A stretch of 64,000 nt of DNA from Eonycteris spelaea. Taxonomy: Eukaryota > Chordata > Mammalia > Chiroptera > Pteropodidae. Position 1 is the stretch's first letter. Every line of letters begins with the position of its first letter. Where the stretch lies: positions 1,302,001-1,366,000 of the forward strand of contig PUFA01000285.1 in NCBI GenBank assembly GCA_003508835.1. Direction: 5' to 3'. A program made the translations under genes and the position numbers. Under the pieces are notes generated by a model. That model did no database searches. It had not been told where the DNA came from and saw nothing but the letters and a program-made list of their open reading frames with translations. Shown here piece by piece: positions 21,196-33,286 of this stretch.

Positions 21196-23820
21196 GGTCT
21201 TTCTTTGTCTCTTGTTATTATATCCTTGTTTAAAGTCTATTTTGTCTGGTATAAGTATTGTTACCTCAGCTTTTTTGTTTGTTTGTTTCCATTTTTATAA
21301 AACTTTTTCCATCTCTTTACTTTCAGTATGTGTGTGTCTTTTGACCTGAAGTGAGTCTCTTATAGGCAGTATATCTAATGGTTTTGTTTTCTTATCCACT
21401 TATCTACCCTATATCTTTTGGTTAGAGCATTTAATCCATTTACTTAGAAACTAATTGTTGATAGATATGTAGTTATTGCCATTTTGTTATTCATATTTAT
21501 CCTCCTCCTCCTTCAATAATAATCTCTAATGTTTCCTGTTACATTGGTTTGGTGGCGATGAACTCATTTAGCTTTTTATTGTCTGGGAAGCTCTTTATCT
21601 GTCCTTTCATTCTAAATGATAGACTTACTGTATGCTTCTCATTACTTTGAATATTTCATGACAATCTCTTTTGTCCTGCATTTTCTGTTGAGAAATCAGC
21701 TGACAGTCTTAGGAGAGCTCCCTTATAGTTAACTCATTGTTTTTCTCTTGCTGCTTTTAGGATTCTCTCTTTGTCTTTAACCTTTGGCATTTTAATTATG
21801 ATGTATCTTCATGAGAGTCTCTTTGGGTTCATCTTATTTGGGATTCTCTGTGCTTCCTGGACTTGTATGTCTTATTTCCTTCAATGGATTAGGGAAGTTT
21901 TCTATCAATATTTTTTCATTTTTTAACTCTTTTCTCCTTTTGGGAACTCTATGATGCAAATGTTGGTGAGCTTGATATTGCCCCAGAGGCCCCTTAAACT
22001 ATCCTCATTGTTTTTGGATCCTATTCTCTTGTTGCTGTTCTGATTGGGTGTTTTCTGCTACCGTATCTTCTAAATCACTGATTCAATCCTCTGTTTCATC
22101 TAATCTATTGTTGATTTCTCCTCAGGTACTCTTCATTTCAGTTATCATAATCTTCATTTCTGGCTGGTCCCTTTTAATGTTATCTACCTCCATTTTTATA
22201 TTTTCTATATCTTTATTAAAGTTCTCACTGAGTTTATCTACTCTTTTCCTAAGTTCATTGAGCATCCAGAGTTCAAATAACCAGGGATATCAATTCTGTA
22301 TCTGATAGATTGCTTGTCTCCATTTAGTTTACTTCTTTTTTCTGGAATTTTGTTCTATTCCTTTATTTGTAATGTATTTCTATGTCTCTTAATTTTGGCT
22401 GCATCCTTATGTTTGTTTCTATGTATTAGGTAGGGCTGTTACGTTTCCCAATCTTAGCAGAGTGGCTTTATGTAGTAGGTGTCCTGTGGGTTTCCGTGGC
22501 ACAGACTCCCTTGTTACCTGATCCATGTCATCCAAGTGTCCCTTGTATGGATTATGTGTGCCCTCCTGTTGTAGTTGAACCTTGGTCGCCACGTGCCTGT
22601 CAACAGGAGGGACTGACCCTTAGGCTGATTGGCTGTGAGGACTAGCTATGACTACAGTAGAGGAGCTGTTGTGCAGAGGCTGACCCTACAGAGCAGGATT
22701 TGCTTTAAAAGTGCTCTGGTGTCTGCCCATTCTGCCCCTTGGATGTGTCATCCTTGACTAGGGCCCCAGGTAGTGCTCTGGATCATCTTACACCAACCAA
22801 AGTGCATGCCATCCCCATGGCCTCCTGGGGGCGGGGGGTGCCTCACCACAGGCCAAGTTCAGCCATAACCTGTGCCCTGCTCTCCTCCACCTGGCATGAG
22901 CCACCAAACAATCTACAATGACCTCTACCTAAACTGAACTTGGAGGTCAAGTTCAAGAGTCCAAGTCATGAACCAAGGCTGGCTGCCACTAGTGCCAGGC
23001 TGGGGATGCTCAGTAACAGGTATATGGCACACCTAGGTCAGATGTTGCTTGTTTGGGGTTTGTGGACCTTTGAGAGATTTTAGGAAAGTCTACAGTATGA
23101 TCCAAGAAAGACCTTTTGTATGGAAAAGCCACTGGAAAGGGCTTGGGTGGGTCGCACAAGTTGGGTGGGGCAGGGACTCGGGAAATCACCAGGGTGGGGT
23201 GACCAGTGTTACTCAGGTTAATGGAGATTCAGACATGGCAGCCACCTGTGTCTGTAGGCTGGATGGGAGGAGGGCTCAGCAAAGGAACAGTGACCTCCAC
23301 CACATGTATATCTGGGAGAAAGCTGCCCCTCCAGCCCTTGCCCTGAAGCCAGACAATTCAGTTCCTCCCTATATGTCCCTGGTGACTTTTGAGCTGCTTC
23401 CCCAGTGCTGGAGCTCAGAAGGAGTGAGTTTGTCAATGGGTAAGTCCATGAGCCAGCCCTTTAAGAGGAACATCTGGGACCCCTGCAGCCTTCCTTCTCA
23501 CTCACCCACAATGTCCACTGATTTTTGCATTCAGCTTTTGTGAGGACTTCTCTTCTCAGGACAGGACCCCTGGGCTGGGGAGCTTAGATTGGGACTGGGA
23601 CTTCTTGCTCCTCCAGGGAGACCTCCACAGCAGAGATATCTGTCTTGGTTTTCAACAGTCTTACACAGTGTGAGACCAGTCCATTATGTGTCTCTGCCCC
23701 TCCTACCAGTCTTGAGATTGCCCCTTCTGTTTGTCCTTAGTTGTAGAACTTCTGTTCAACTAGACTTTAGGCAAGTTTCACTGATAGTATTCTTTAGTAT
23801 AGTTGTATTTTCTTGATCAG
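21196..23820 (-). mobile_element. minus-strand L1: 5'UTR, ORF1 relic and ORF2 start
   Basis: Read on the minus strand, a long 5'UTR (about 23820-22300) precedes an ORF1 relic (about 22290-21560, with GAAAACACCCAATCAGAACAG and AGAGAATCCCAAATAAGATG) and the first part of the ORF2 endonuclease region (to 21196). The rest of ORF2 is absent. Full of stops and frameshifts. Its 5' end faces the 5' end of the plus-strand L1 that starts near 23830. Confidence 0.7.
21560..22290 (-). pseudogene. L1 ORF1p pseudogene
   Basis: The RNA-binding L1 ORF1 protein region, decayed. Phrases for the coiled-coil to RRM transition and the C-terminal domain are in order, but no frame stays open through them. A longer open stretch on the opposite strand (22048-22305) is a shadow of this relic. 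Confidence 0.6.
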
Positions 23821-24312
23821 AAATTACACGACAGACAATTAAAACAACAGGGTGTGCAGAGCATGCACACACGAGGTAGTCACACCCTCACCAGGCAGCC
23901 TCACTTGAATCTGAAGGGCAAGAAGCATGCATACACCAGACTTCTGCACCAGAATCCACTCTTTCTGACCATGCTGCACACCAAGTACTGCAGCACCTTC
24001 CCTCATTACAACTGGCCTGCCCAAACTATCTGGCACACAGAAGCCATCGTTTCAAGATTGGGAGAGATAGGTATTTCATCTAACTCATAGAAACAAACAC
24101 AGAAAGTCAAACAAAATATGAAGACAGAAGAGATGCCTCAAATGATAAAACAAGAAAAAAAATCTGAGAAAAACTAATGAAATGTAGGTAAGTAATTTGC
24201 CTGATAAATAATTGAAAGTAATATTTCTAAGGGCAAAAACTCACTTGATCTTGATTTTCAGTACTAATACAGACTGTGAAAGCAAGGTATATATATATAT
24301 ATATTCATAAGG

Positions 24313-25060
24313 GTGTTCAACAAACTTGAGAACAGAATAGAGGAACTAAGAGAGCACTTCAACAAAGAGTTGGAAAATGTAATAAGGAACCAATTAGAGA
24401 TGAAGAATACAATAACTGAAATGAAGAGTGCATTTGAAGGAATTGACAACAGACTAATTAGTACAGAAGAACAGATTAGTAACCTTGAAGACAAAATAGT
24501 GGAAATCACCCAATCAGAACAGTAAAATAAAAAAAAAAACTTTTAAAAAATGAAGATAGAATAAGGACCTTTGGAATAGCATCAGGCACTCTAATATTTG
24601 CTTTATAAGGATTCCAGAAGGAATAGAGAGAGAGAAAGGGGCAGAAAATATATTTAAAGAAATAATGGCTGAAATAATAACTAATTAATCTAGGGAAGGA
24701 AACAGACCCCCAGGTCCAAGAAACACAGAGTTCCAAAAAGAAGAACCCAAAGAGGCCCACACCACGACATTGTAATTAAAATGACAAAAGTTAAGGATAA
24801 AGGGACAATATTTAAGGCAGTAACAGGAAAGCTACAAATCACATGCAAGGGAAACAGCATAAAGCTGTCAACTGATTTCTCAAAAGCAACTTTAGAGGCC
24901 AAAAGGAAGTGACAGGAAATATTTAAAGCACTGAAAGAAAGGAACCTAAAACATAGAATACTATTTCTCGCAAGGTTATCATTCAGAATTGAAGGAAAGA
25001 TAAAGAGTCTCCCAGACAGGGAAAAACATAATGAGTGAAGGAGGGAGTAAAAATGTAGTG
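24313..25060 (+). pseudogene. L1 ORF1p pseudogene
   Basis: The coiled-coil part stays open for 70 codons (24313-24525; NKLENRIEELREHFNKELEN), ending in TQSEQ, after which frameshifts and stops occur. The C-terminal part (24590-25030) is recognisable but broken. Confidence 0.65.
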
Positions 25061-25289
25061 CTTTTAAAATATGTTTGAACTTAATGCCAATCAGCTTACA
25101 ATAGACTGCTGTAGATTTAGATGGATATATTTGGACCTTGTGGTAATCACAAACCAAAAAACAAATATGCAAAAAATAAAGAGAAAGAAACCAATAAAAA
25201 CACTAAAGAAAACCAGGAAATCCAAAGGAAAGAGAGGTCAAGCGAAGAAGAAAGGAACAGAGAACAGCAAAAACAGCCATAAAACAATG

Positions 25290-26310
25290 AGCTCATGGCA
25301 ATAAACAGATACCTATCAACAATTACTTCAAGTGTAAATAGATCAAATGCTCCAATCAAAAGATGTATGGCGGCAGAATGGATAAAAGAAAAATTAGACC
25401 CATCTATATGCTGCCTACAAGAGACTCATTTTAGATTGAAGGACATACACAGACTGAAAGTGAAGGGATGCAAAGAGATACTCCATGCAAATAGAAATGA
25501 AAAAGAAAGCTGGAGTAGCAACACTCATATCAGATAAAATAGATATTAAGACAAAAATTGTAAAAAGAGACAAATAAGGACATTAAATATTGATAAAGGG
25601 ATTAATTCAAGAAGAGTATCTATGCACCCAACTTAGGAGCCCCTAAGTACATAAAGCAGATATTAATGGACAAAACAGCAGAAATTAACAGTAATACAAC
25701 AATAGTTGGGCACCTTAATACTTCTCTATCTCAATGGATAGATCATATGGATAGAAAATTAATAAGGAAATAATGGCCTTAAAAGCCACATTAGACCAGA
25801 TTACTTAATAGATATTTTTAGAACACATCATCTCAACACTGAAAATTATACATTTTTCTCAAGTGCATATGTAATATTTTTCAGTATGTTAGACCACAAA
25901 ACAAGCTTCAATTAAGTCAATATGATTGAAATTATATCAAGTATATTTTCTCATCACAATGGCATGAAACTAGAAATCAACTACAAGAAAAAAACAAATA
26001 TATGGAGCTCAAACTGCATTACTAAACAATAGTGGATCAAAGAAGAAATAGAACAGAAGATCAATAAGAATACTATGAACAATTATATGCCAACAAATTC
26101 TATGATCTAGAAGAAATAGATAAATACCTAAAATATGCATACAACCTTCCAAGACTGAACTAGGAAGAAACAGAATCTGAACAGACTGATTACTAGTAAT
26201 GAAATCAAAGCAGTAAGCAAAAAATTCCCAACTAGCAAAAGCCCAGGACCAGGCAATTTCACAGGTAAATTCTACTAAACATTTGAAGAAGAATTAATGC
26301 CTATACATCA
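25290..26310 (+). pseudogene. L1 ORF2p endonuclease-domain pseudogene
   Basis: Begins with a relic of the endonuclease N-terminus. CCTACAAGAGACTCATTTTAG encodes the conserved LQETHF with the catalytic Glu of the AP-like endonuclease. Stops interrupt the frame after SNTHIR (25537). It continues into the linker and is deleted before the RT. Confidence 0.6.
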
Positions 26311-26711
26311 AACTGAGGGTTGCCAGAGGGGAAAGTGTTGCAGGGATGGTTGGAAAAATGAAAGGGAATATAGTCAATAAGATTGTGACAAGTTTGCATG
26401 AAGAGAGATAATAACCAGACTTAGTGTGGTGATCACATTATATGGTATAAAAATGTGAAATCACGATATTGTACATCTGAAACTAATATATTATATACCA
26501 ACTAAACTTAAAAAAAAAAAAGAAAAGAAAAGAAATGATGTGGAAGTTCTATGGGTCAAAGGGAAAAGGTACCAGATGAAAACTTGGATATTCAGAAAGA
26601 AATGAAGAGCATCAGATGGCAATTTTCTGGATAAACATGAAAGTTTATTTTTTCTCTTAATTTATTTAAACCAAAAATTATAACATTGTCTTGAGAGATA
26701 CTACAAACTTA

Positions 26712-27025
26712 ACATTTGTGTCTCCCTCCCAAATTCATATGTTAAAACCTAATCCTAAGTGTTATGGAATTTTGAAGTGAGGCCTCTAGGAAGTGATTAG
26801 GTCATAAGTTGGATAAGTGCCCTTGTAAAAGGACCCCAGAGAGCTCCCTCTCCAATTCTGCCATGTGAGGACATAGTGAGAAGGCTGCCTATGAATCATG
26901 AAGTGGGCTTTCACCAGACACTGAATTTGCTGCTACCTTGATCTTGGACTTCCCAGCCTCCACAGTTGTTTTAAGCCACCCAATCTATAATATTTTGTTA
27001 TAGCAATCCAAACAGACTAAGACAA
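26712..27025 (+). mobile_element. MaLR LTR (MST/MLT1-type)
   Basis: Shows ATTCATATGTTAAAACCTAATCC, GATTAGGTCATAAGTTGGATAAG, TGCCATGTGAGGACATAGTGAG, and CAGACTAAGACA at the end, in the order of an ERVL-MaLR LTR. Confidence 0.8.
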
Positions 27026-27039
27026 AGGGTTATAATATA

Positions 27040-28490
27040 GAGATATATAATATTATTGACAACTATTATGAAAAGGAAAGGAAGGAGGGTCAATACACTT
27101 ATAAAGTTATAAGATTTCCATATTTTATGTGAGGTGATACAATATTAATTTCAGTAGTGTTATAAAAGATAAGGATTGATATTGTAATCCCTAGAACAGA
27201 CACTAAAAAAGAATACAAAGTGGCACATAGCTAAGAAGTCAATGGATAAATTAAAATAGAAAAAAAAATACTCATATAATTCAAAATAAGGCAGGAGAGA
27301 AAAGAGGTAAAAATCAGAGGGAACAAACAACAATAAAAAACCAAAATAATTCCCTTAAATGTTACTAGAAAAGAGGACTTCCATTCCACCCATTTTGGTG
27401 ATTCAAAGACAATTTTGCCTCCTGTAAAAACAACAACAAAAAAGGAAAAATTTAAGAAACAGTGGTTTTCAAACACTGGAAAACAGGAAATGCAGAATGG
27501 TGATCCCTGATAGAAATAAGACAAATGCAATGCACAAGAAAGGGAAACCCAGAGTAGGGTACCTGGGACTTTCCCAGTTTTAGCACTGAAAGCGTCCTAG
27601 GAATCCCCTCAGTCCTGAGAAAACTGGGAAGGTTGGCCAATGTGCCCATAAAAGAACAATAACCCATAAGTTAGGGATGTAGAGATGTAAAGATGGCTAG
27701 AATTCAGAGGACAGACCACCAGCAGAAGAGAGCTGCAGCTAGCATTCCAGAAATTTGCAGGTTGTTGCCTCAAGTCTTCAGCTTACTGGTCAGTGTAGGC
27801 ATGTCAGTAAATGAGGCAGGGGAAATAATTGCCAGAAAGGACCTGGTAAAGTAATTCTGGGATTTTGCATAAGATCGAAAATAATTTACATTCCCAACAG
27901 CCAGAGTAAAGAAACCTTGCAATACATGGGACATAAGGGAGAGTACCCAGAAGAGTGTCATCCTTCATGGGCACAAAGCAGCCCTAGAATAATGCTGTTC
28001 TGGTCATTTCTTTCAGAGTATAAAAGTTTGAAAAGATCAAACTGCTTCCAGTAAATTAACCACAATCTGAGAGAAAGGCAAAAAAATATTTAAGGAATAG
28101 AAAGATAAGAAAGAAAAAGAGAAAGAAAAGAAAAGGAAAAGGACCAAACAAGGTCAAATTCACAAGTTTTGGCATGCAATCAAAAACTGCCAAGTATGTG
28201 AAGAAATAGGAAAACACAACCCATAATGAAGGAAAAGATCAGTAATGGAAACAAACCCCAAATAAGACACATATGACAGATTGAAAAGACAGATTAAAAG
28301 AACTATTATAAACATATTCCACGCACTGTTCAAAAAGCTAGAGGAAAAATTGATAATTTTAAGTAGAAATATGGAAGCTATAAAAAGACATACAAAATAA
28401 AGAGTGTCAATAAGCTGAGGGAGAACTTCGAAAACCTAATATATGTGTAATTGGAGGAGCGGAGGGAGTGGATTCACATACCCAAGTCAT
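27040..28490 (+). mobile_element. old L1M/HAL1 5' region relics
   Basis: 27040-27620 has inter-ORF and ORF2-start relics; 27640-28490 has the old L1M/HAL1 5' series with AAACAAGGTCAAATTCACAAG, TGGCATGCAATCAAAAACTGCC and AAACACAACCCATAATGAAGG. No coding capacity remains. Confidence 0.5.
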
Positions 28491-28499
28491 TCCAAACAT

Positions 28500-29100
28500 A
28501 CTTAAAAGTTTTCCAATAACTGGCATTTCTAACAAGTTCCAGGGGAGCTGGCATTGCTGGTTCTGGGACTATTGCTTTGAGGAAAGAAGGGTCCCAAGGC
28601 ATGGGAATCAGAACAAGGTGCAGTAAAATGGCGATAGGAGCTTGTTAAAAATGTAGGCATCTTGTCCTAATCTTTGCAATATCCCTTCAGGAAATCTCAG
28701 ATGAAGCCCAGAAATAAGTGATCCAGATGGGATTTTCCAAAAATGGCTTCCCCAATGTGATGATGAGATTCTTCCATCAAAGAACCTCAGAGCATTTTAA
28801 GTCTCTCCTTGATGAAACATTACCTCCTCTGGAAGACTTCCTTGAACCTACAACTCAGAACATTGACCATGGTACAAAAATTTAGATTGTGGAGGAGGAA
28901 AAAAATGGTGTAGACAATAGAGGCTCTGTTCATTCCTCTGGTGACCAAATCAAAGTTGTAATGGAAACAAGGAGCAAGCAGCAAGGAAAAGTCGCCTGGG
29001 ATCTAGATGAACAAGACATACAATTAGAGAGACATCCAAGAAATCACCCTGCAACAGCAGAAGGTAGGATGGGGCAAGGACACAAGGCTGCCCAGTCTTG
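28500..29100. other. unassigned; possible exon-like or pseudogene segment
   Basis: Not recognised as a repeat. A reading with LLDETLPPLEDFLEPTTQ (about 28807-28862), a stop at 28885, and then a 70-codon frame (28889-29101) is unusually protein-like for the window but broken. A pyrimidine-AG acceptor-like site lies near 28690. Function not recognised; chance cannot be excluded. Confidence 0.25.
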
Positions 29101-29403
29101 AGTGGCTGAGTGAGATGGAGGCGGCAGCGGGAGCAGCAGTGGCTGAGTGAGACGAGGCAGCGGGAGCAGCAGTGGCAGACACCTCTTAAAGGGGCCACGT
29201 CAGCGAGCGGATTCTTATGGTAATGGGCACGTGGGTTTGGCTGCACACAGGGGGCACCAGGGACTTACAGAGAGATATTGTTGGAGTGAGGGCTGAGTGG
29301 AGATTTGCTCTATGCAGAAGTGCCTGCATTATCCATTGTTCCCTGTTGAGTTCTCCCCACCCCACCCCCATCCCAGTGCCCTGTCCCAGTACTGCCATAG
29401 CCC

Positions 29404-29411
29404 TGACGTCA
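29404..29411. promoter_or_regulatory. consensus CRE palindrome in a half-L1 5'UTR
   Basis: Perfect TGACGTCA. CpG-containing full CREs are rare in decayed repeats because CpG is quickly lost. Could bind CREB/ATF. Confidence 0.45.
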
Positions 29412-29761
29412 TCAAATTGGATAACAGAGGTTGCTCTGCCCAGAGGGTTCCCTGAAACCCCATCTACCCCAACTCATGGCCCCACCAAACCACATCCAGG
29501 TACATCCTCAGCGAGTCAGGTGCTCCTTGCTGAGTAGCGCCTACACTCACACGAGAGGCAGCTGGCCTCGGTTTCTGATGTGGCTTTTTGAGGCAACTAT
29601 TATCTGTGGATTGCTTGCTGAATCTTAGCAGCTGGCCCCAGAGGGGCAGAGGCTTGGGCTAAATTTGGCCTGCAGCTGAACCCCTCTCAGGACTATGCCA
29701 CTGGACACCTACTTTACAAATCCACACTAACAAGACTGGGAGACTTAGGTGCTTTGCATAA

Positions 29762-30684
29762 TACATAGAAACAGACCTAGAAAGGCAGCCAAAACGGGAA
29801 GACAAAGAAGCAAAAACCATATGAGAGAACAGAACAGAGATCCAAATATAGTGGAGTCAAGTAAACTAACAGATGCAAAATTCAAAACACTGGTTATAAA
29901 GATGCTCAATGAACTTTTGGGAAGCATAGATATATTCAGTGAGAACTTCAACAAAGAGATAAAAACATTAAAATGGAAATGGAAATTATAAAAGGAACAA
30001 GTCTGAAACGGAGAACACATTATCTAAGATGAAAGTTTATTAAATGGACTTAACAAGAATAAACAAAGTGAATAAATAAAAATATCAAATGACCTGTTTA
30101 GAGGACAGGAAAGCCAAGGACACTCAATCAGAATGGCAAAGAAGAAGATGCCAAGACCATAAAAATAGTTTAAGGAGCATATAGGACACTATTAAGGGTC
30201 AAAATATCCATCTGATTGGTGTACCTGAAGGAAAACAAGATGTTGAACAGCTGTTTGATGAAATATGATGGAAAACTTTCCTAACATCATGAAGGAAATG
30301 GAAATAAGACCCCAGGAAGCTCAGAGAATCCCCAAAACCAGGGATCCAAAGAGGCCCACATCAAGACACATCATAATTAAAATGCCAAAGTTTAAATACA
30401 AAGAAAGAATATTAAAAGCAGCAAGAGAAAAGCAGATAGTTACCTACAAGGGAACACCCATAAGACTGGCAGCTGATTTTCAAAAAAAACTAAGCAGACA
30501 GAAGGACTTGACACAAAATATTCGACGTGATGAAGACCAAGGTCTACGATCAAGAATACTTTATCCAGCAAAGCTATCATTTAGGCTTGTAGGACGGATA
30601 AGGAGCTTCCCAGACAAAAGTAAGCTAAAGGAATTTATCACCACCAAGCCAGTATTACAGGAAATGTTGGAGGGGCTTCTTTAA
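29762..30684 (+). pseudogene. L1/HAL1 ORF1p pseudogene
   Basis: The first part is open at 29749-29991 and the C-terminal part at 30265-30684 (139 codons), which spans the RRM and C-terminal domain (PKRPTSRHIIIKMPKFKYKE ... SRILYPAKLSF). The middle is broken. It would encode an RNA-binding trimeric chaperone; now inactive. Confidence 0.7.
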
Positions 30685-31260
30685 AAAGAAAACACATGTA
30701 TCAAAAAACAGGAATAGTGACAACTACTTTCTTATCAATAAGTACCTCAAATGGAAAAGAATTAAGTACTCCAACTAAAAGACAGAGTGGATGAATGGAT
30801 AGGAAAACAGGACCCCTACATGTTGCCTACATGAGATTCACTTCAGATTAAAAGACACACATAGACTAAAAAGAAGGGGATGGAAAAAGATATTGCTTTA
30901 ATGGAACAGGAAGGTATTTAAGTCAGACAGAGAAAGATAAATACTATATGATTTCACTTATATGTGGAATCTAAGGAATAAAAAGAACAAACTAATCAAA
31001 ATTAGACTAAAAATATAGTGGACAATTTGGTGATGGACAGAGGGGAGAGGATTTTGGGGGGCTGCGAGAATGGGGTTAAAGAAGTACAGGTTAGTAGCTG
31101 ATGGATGGTCATGAAGATGGGCAGCATGGCATCGAGAATGCAGTTAGTATTAATATGTTGGCTAGGTTAAGGGTCAGGGGAGGCAGGGAGCAGTTGGGGA
31201 GGGATCATTTTATGAACTATATAGATGTCTAACCAATGTACTGTAGAAACGGCATGCCAC

Positions 31261-31689
31261 AAGCAGCAAAAGGAGCCCCTCCAAGCCCCTCCTTGGGACC
31301 TGCACTCAGCATCTGTGCATCAAGCACCAAAGCTTTGAACTGTCTGTGAGCATCAGTGCTTTATTTCCATTTATTTTGTGCATCCATTAGCAAGATGTGC
31401 CTTAAGTTATCAGAAAAGCATAAAAGAGCTCATGAGGGTGTTATGCTTGGTATAAAACTGGACATATTTAAGTGCGTAGATCTTGATGAATGAAATAAAT
31501 TCATTATGCAGGCATTGAGTTTTTGGCCTGGGCATGCTCAAAAACTTTTCCATATATGAATTAATGGTAATTACACTTCACTTTATAACATTTTGGCTTA
31601 CATAAGTATGCTCTACTATTGGGTAGCAGGGGGAATCCTGTACTGTACTTGTAAATGTGTCAATAGACTCTCCTGCTGACCTGCCCAGA
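31261..31689. other. unassigned, possible DNA-transposon relic
   Basis: Includes ACACTTCACTTTATAACATTTTGGCTTACATAAGT, reminiscent of Tigger-type interiors, but I could not assign it. Confidence 0.3.
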
Positions 31690-32470
31690 GGCTCCAGCAC
31701 TGTTCCTTTTCTGCGTGCATTCCCTAAGCCTGAAACCCTCTCCTCCTAAGGGTCCCTGCCCTGCCTTCTCTCTGTCTGAGGAGATTCCCCTAGGCCTTCA
31801 GGGCCTTCTTCCTATTTGCTCATTACCAAATCCTGTTCATTCTTCCCCTGAAGAAAACCAACTTCCTTCCCTGTCCACATTCATCATCTAGTCCTGAGTC
31901 TTCCATGGCCAGTGACCCTGCCTCATTCCTTGACCCCTTACTCCAAAGTGAATTTTCATAAGTATGAATTGGATTACATCTCTCCATCAGATTCCTGTTG
32001 CCCTTGGAATAAAATCCAAACATCTTGCCATGATCTTCCAAGTCCCGAGTGACCCGTGCTTGCCTAACTCCCACCTCAGAAAAGTAGCACTAACCCTTCT
32101 GTCTCCCCCTGATTTTTACTGCCACTCAGGTCTACACTCAAATCAGACTCCATTGGCTCTCCTTGACCTTGCTAGGAAGCCTCCCTGCAACCAGCAGGCA
32201 ACCCGAACGGCATCTTGCTTCATTTCTTTCATGGCACCAAATCTCCCACAGTCTGTTTCCCTTCCCACAGAGATGCCACTCTTGAGGGCAGGAACCCTGG
32301 AGTGTGTATTCTGGTAGAGACAGAGGGCAACATGTAGCCCTTGCTGCTCTTGAGGATCCCGAAGGTCCTTAACCACACCTTCAAATCCCTTTTTATCATT
32401 TTGGGGTCAGACAGAGGCATCACATTTTTTAAAAATTTCCTCAGATTATTTTAATGTGCCACCAGGGTTG
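31690..32470 (+). mobile_element. L2 ORF-end and 3' region
   Basis: Shows GAATAAAATCCAAACATCTTGCC and GATGCCACTCTTGAGGGCAGGAACCC, in the order of L2 3' ends, preceded by a CT-rich degraded ORF region. Confidence 0.55.
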
Positions 32471-32687
32471 AAAAGCAACCATTCAACAAACATCAAATGA
32501 ACGAATAAACTTTGACTCAGCAAACAATGTAGCATCTTCCTATGTGCTGAATCCTGCCAAGGTGCTTAGGATCTGCCAGATAAGGCCAGTACTGATGGCA
32601 TCATCAGGCTGCCTTCTATGCTAGCAAAGGGGCTGTGGGCATTGGGAAGTCATCAAGTTGAATGCGGAGATGACAAAAGAGTCCTGA

Positions 32688-32875
32688 CATTTGTTGAGAG
32701 CCTGATGTGTGCTAACTCTGGACTGGGTGTTTTACTCACATTGTCTCACCTAATTTCATTTAACGAAGTCATAGTTATTATTATTTGTTTCTCTTTCAAT
32801 GAAGGAGCTCAGAAAGAAGAAGTAGTAGGAGCAGAGCAAGGATTCTAACCTGGTTCCTGGATCTCCAAAGCCCTC
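32688..32875 (-). mobile_element. MIR SINE
   Basis: TTTGTTGAGAGCCTGATGTGTGC, TCACATTGTCTCACCTAATTTC and AGCAAGGATTCTAACCTGG match the reverse complement of MIR from 3' to 5'. Confidence 0.7.
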
Positions 32876-32878
32876 CAG

Positions 32879-33286
32879 TGGTGGGCTGAATAACGACCCC
32901 CCAAAGATACCTTATACCTAACACCTTGAGGTGGGAGAGGCTCTTGGATTATCAGGATAGGCCCAGTGTAGTCACAAGTGTCCTTACATGGGGGATGCAG
33001 AAAGGTGAGTTAGTAGTAGCAGGAGATGTGACAATGGAAGAGGTTGTAGTGATGAGAAGGGGTCAGGAGAGAGGAATGCAGGCAGTCACTAGAAGCTGAA
33101 AAGCAAGGACATACATTCTCCCCTGGAATTTCCAGAAGAAACCAGCCCTGCCAACACACTGATTTTAGTCCAGTGGAACCAATTTCAGATTTCTGACCTC
33201 CAGAAATATTCCTCAGAGAATAAATTTGTGTTTTAAGCCATAAGTTTGTGGTACTTTGTTACAGCACTAACAGGAAAATAATACAC
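32879..33286 (+). mobile_element. MLT1 LTR (ERVL-MaLR)
   Basis: Starts AGTGGTGGGCTGAATAACGACC and ends TTTGTTACAGCACTAACAGG...ATAATACA, with TTTCAGATTTCTGACCTCCAG inside. Solo LTR. Confidence 0.85.

Larger units (their letters stand above)
23830..26535 (+). mobile_element. plus-strand L1 with ORF2 internal deletion
   Basis: Has a 5'UTR (23830-24240), an ORF1 relic (about 24300-25050), a roughly 250-base inter-ORF region, the ORF2 endonuclease and start of the RT linker (25290-26310), then jumps at about 26310 straight to 3'UTR (CATCAAACTGAGGGTTGCCAG... GTACATCTGAAACTAATATA) and an A-rich tail (26509-26535). The reverse transcriptase and C-terminal parts are missing. Not the same deletion as in the half-L1 copies. 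Confidence 0.7.
29101..31260 (+). mobile_element. half-L1 (HAL1-like) element, copy A
   Basis: 5'UTR (29101-29760) with a tandem duplicate of about 43 bases at 29101-29180 and a perfect CRE palindrome (TGACGTCA, 29404-29411); ORF1 relic (29762-30684); about 200 bases of the ORF2 endonuclease start (30720-30898); then a direct jump at about 30898-30910 into the L1 3'UTR (to about 31250). Most of ORF2 is absent. The same jump occurs in copy B at 40884-40895, which indicates a shared deleted ancestor and thus a nonautonomous family depending on L1 reverse transcriptase. Confidence 0.7.

Noticed and set aside
23049..23543. 164-codon plus-strand frame
   Set aside because: It is antisense to the L1 5'UTR of the minus-strand L1; no protein family recognised.
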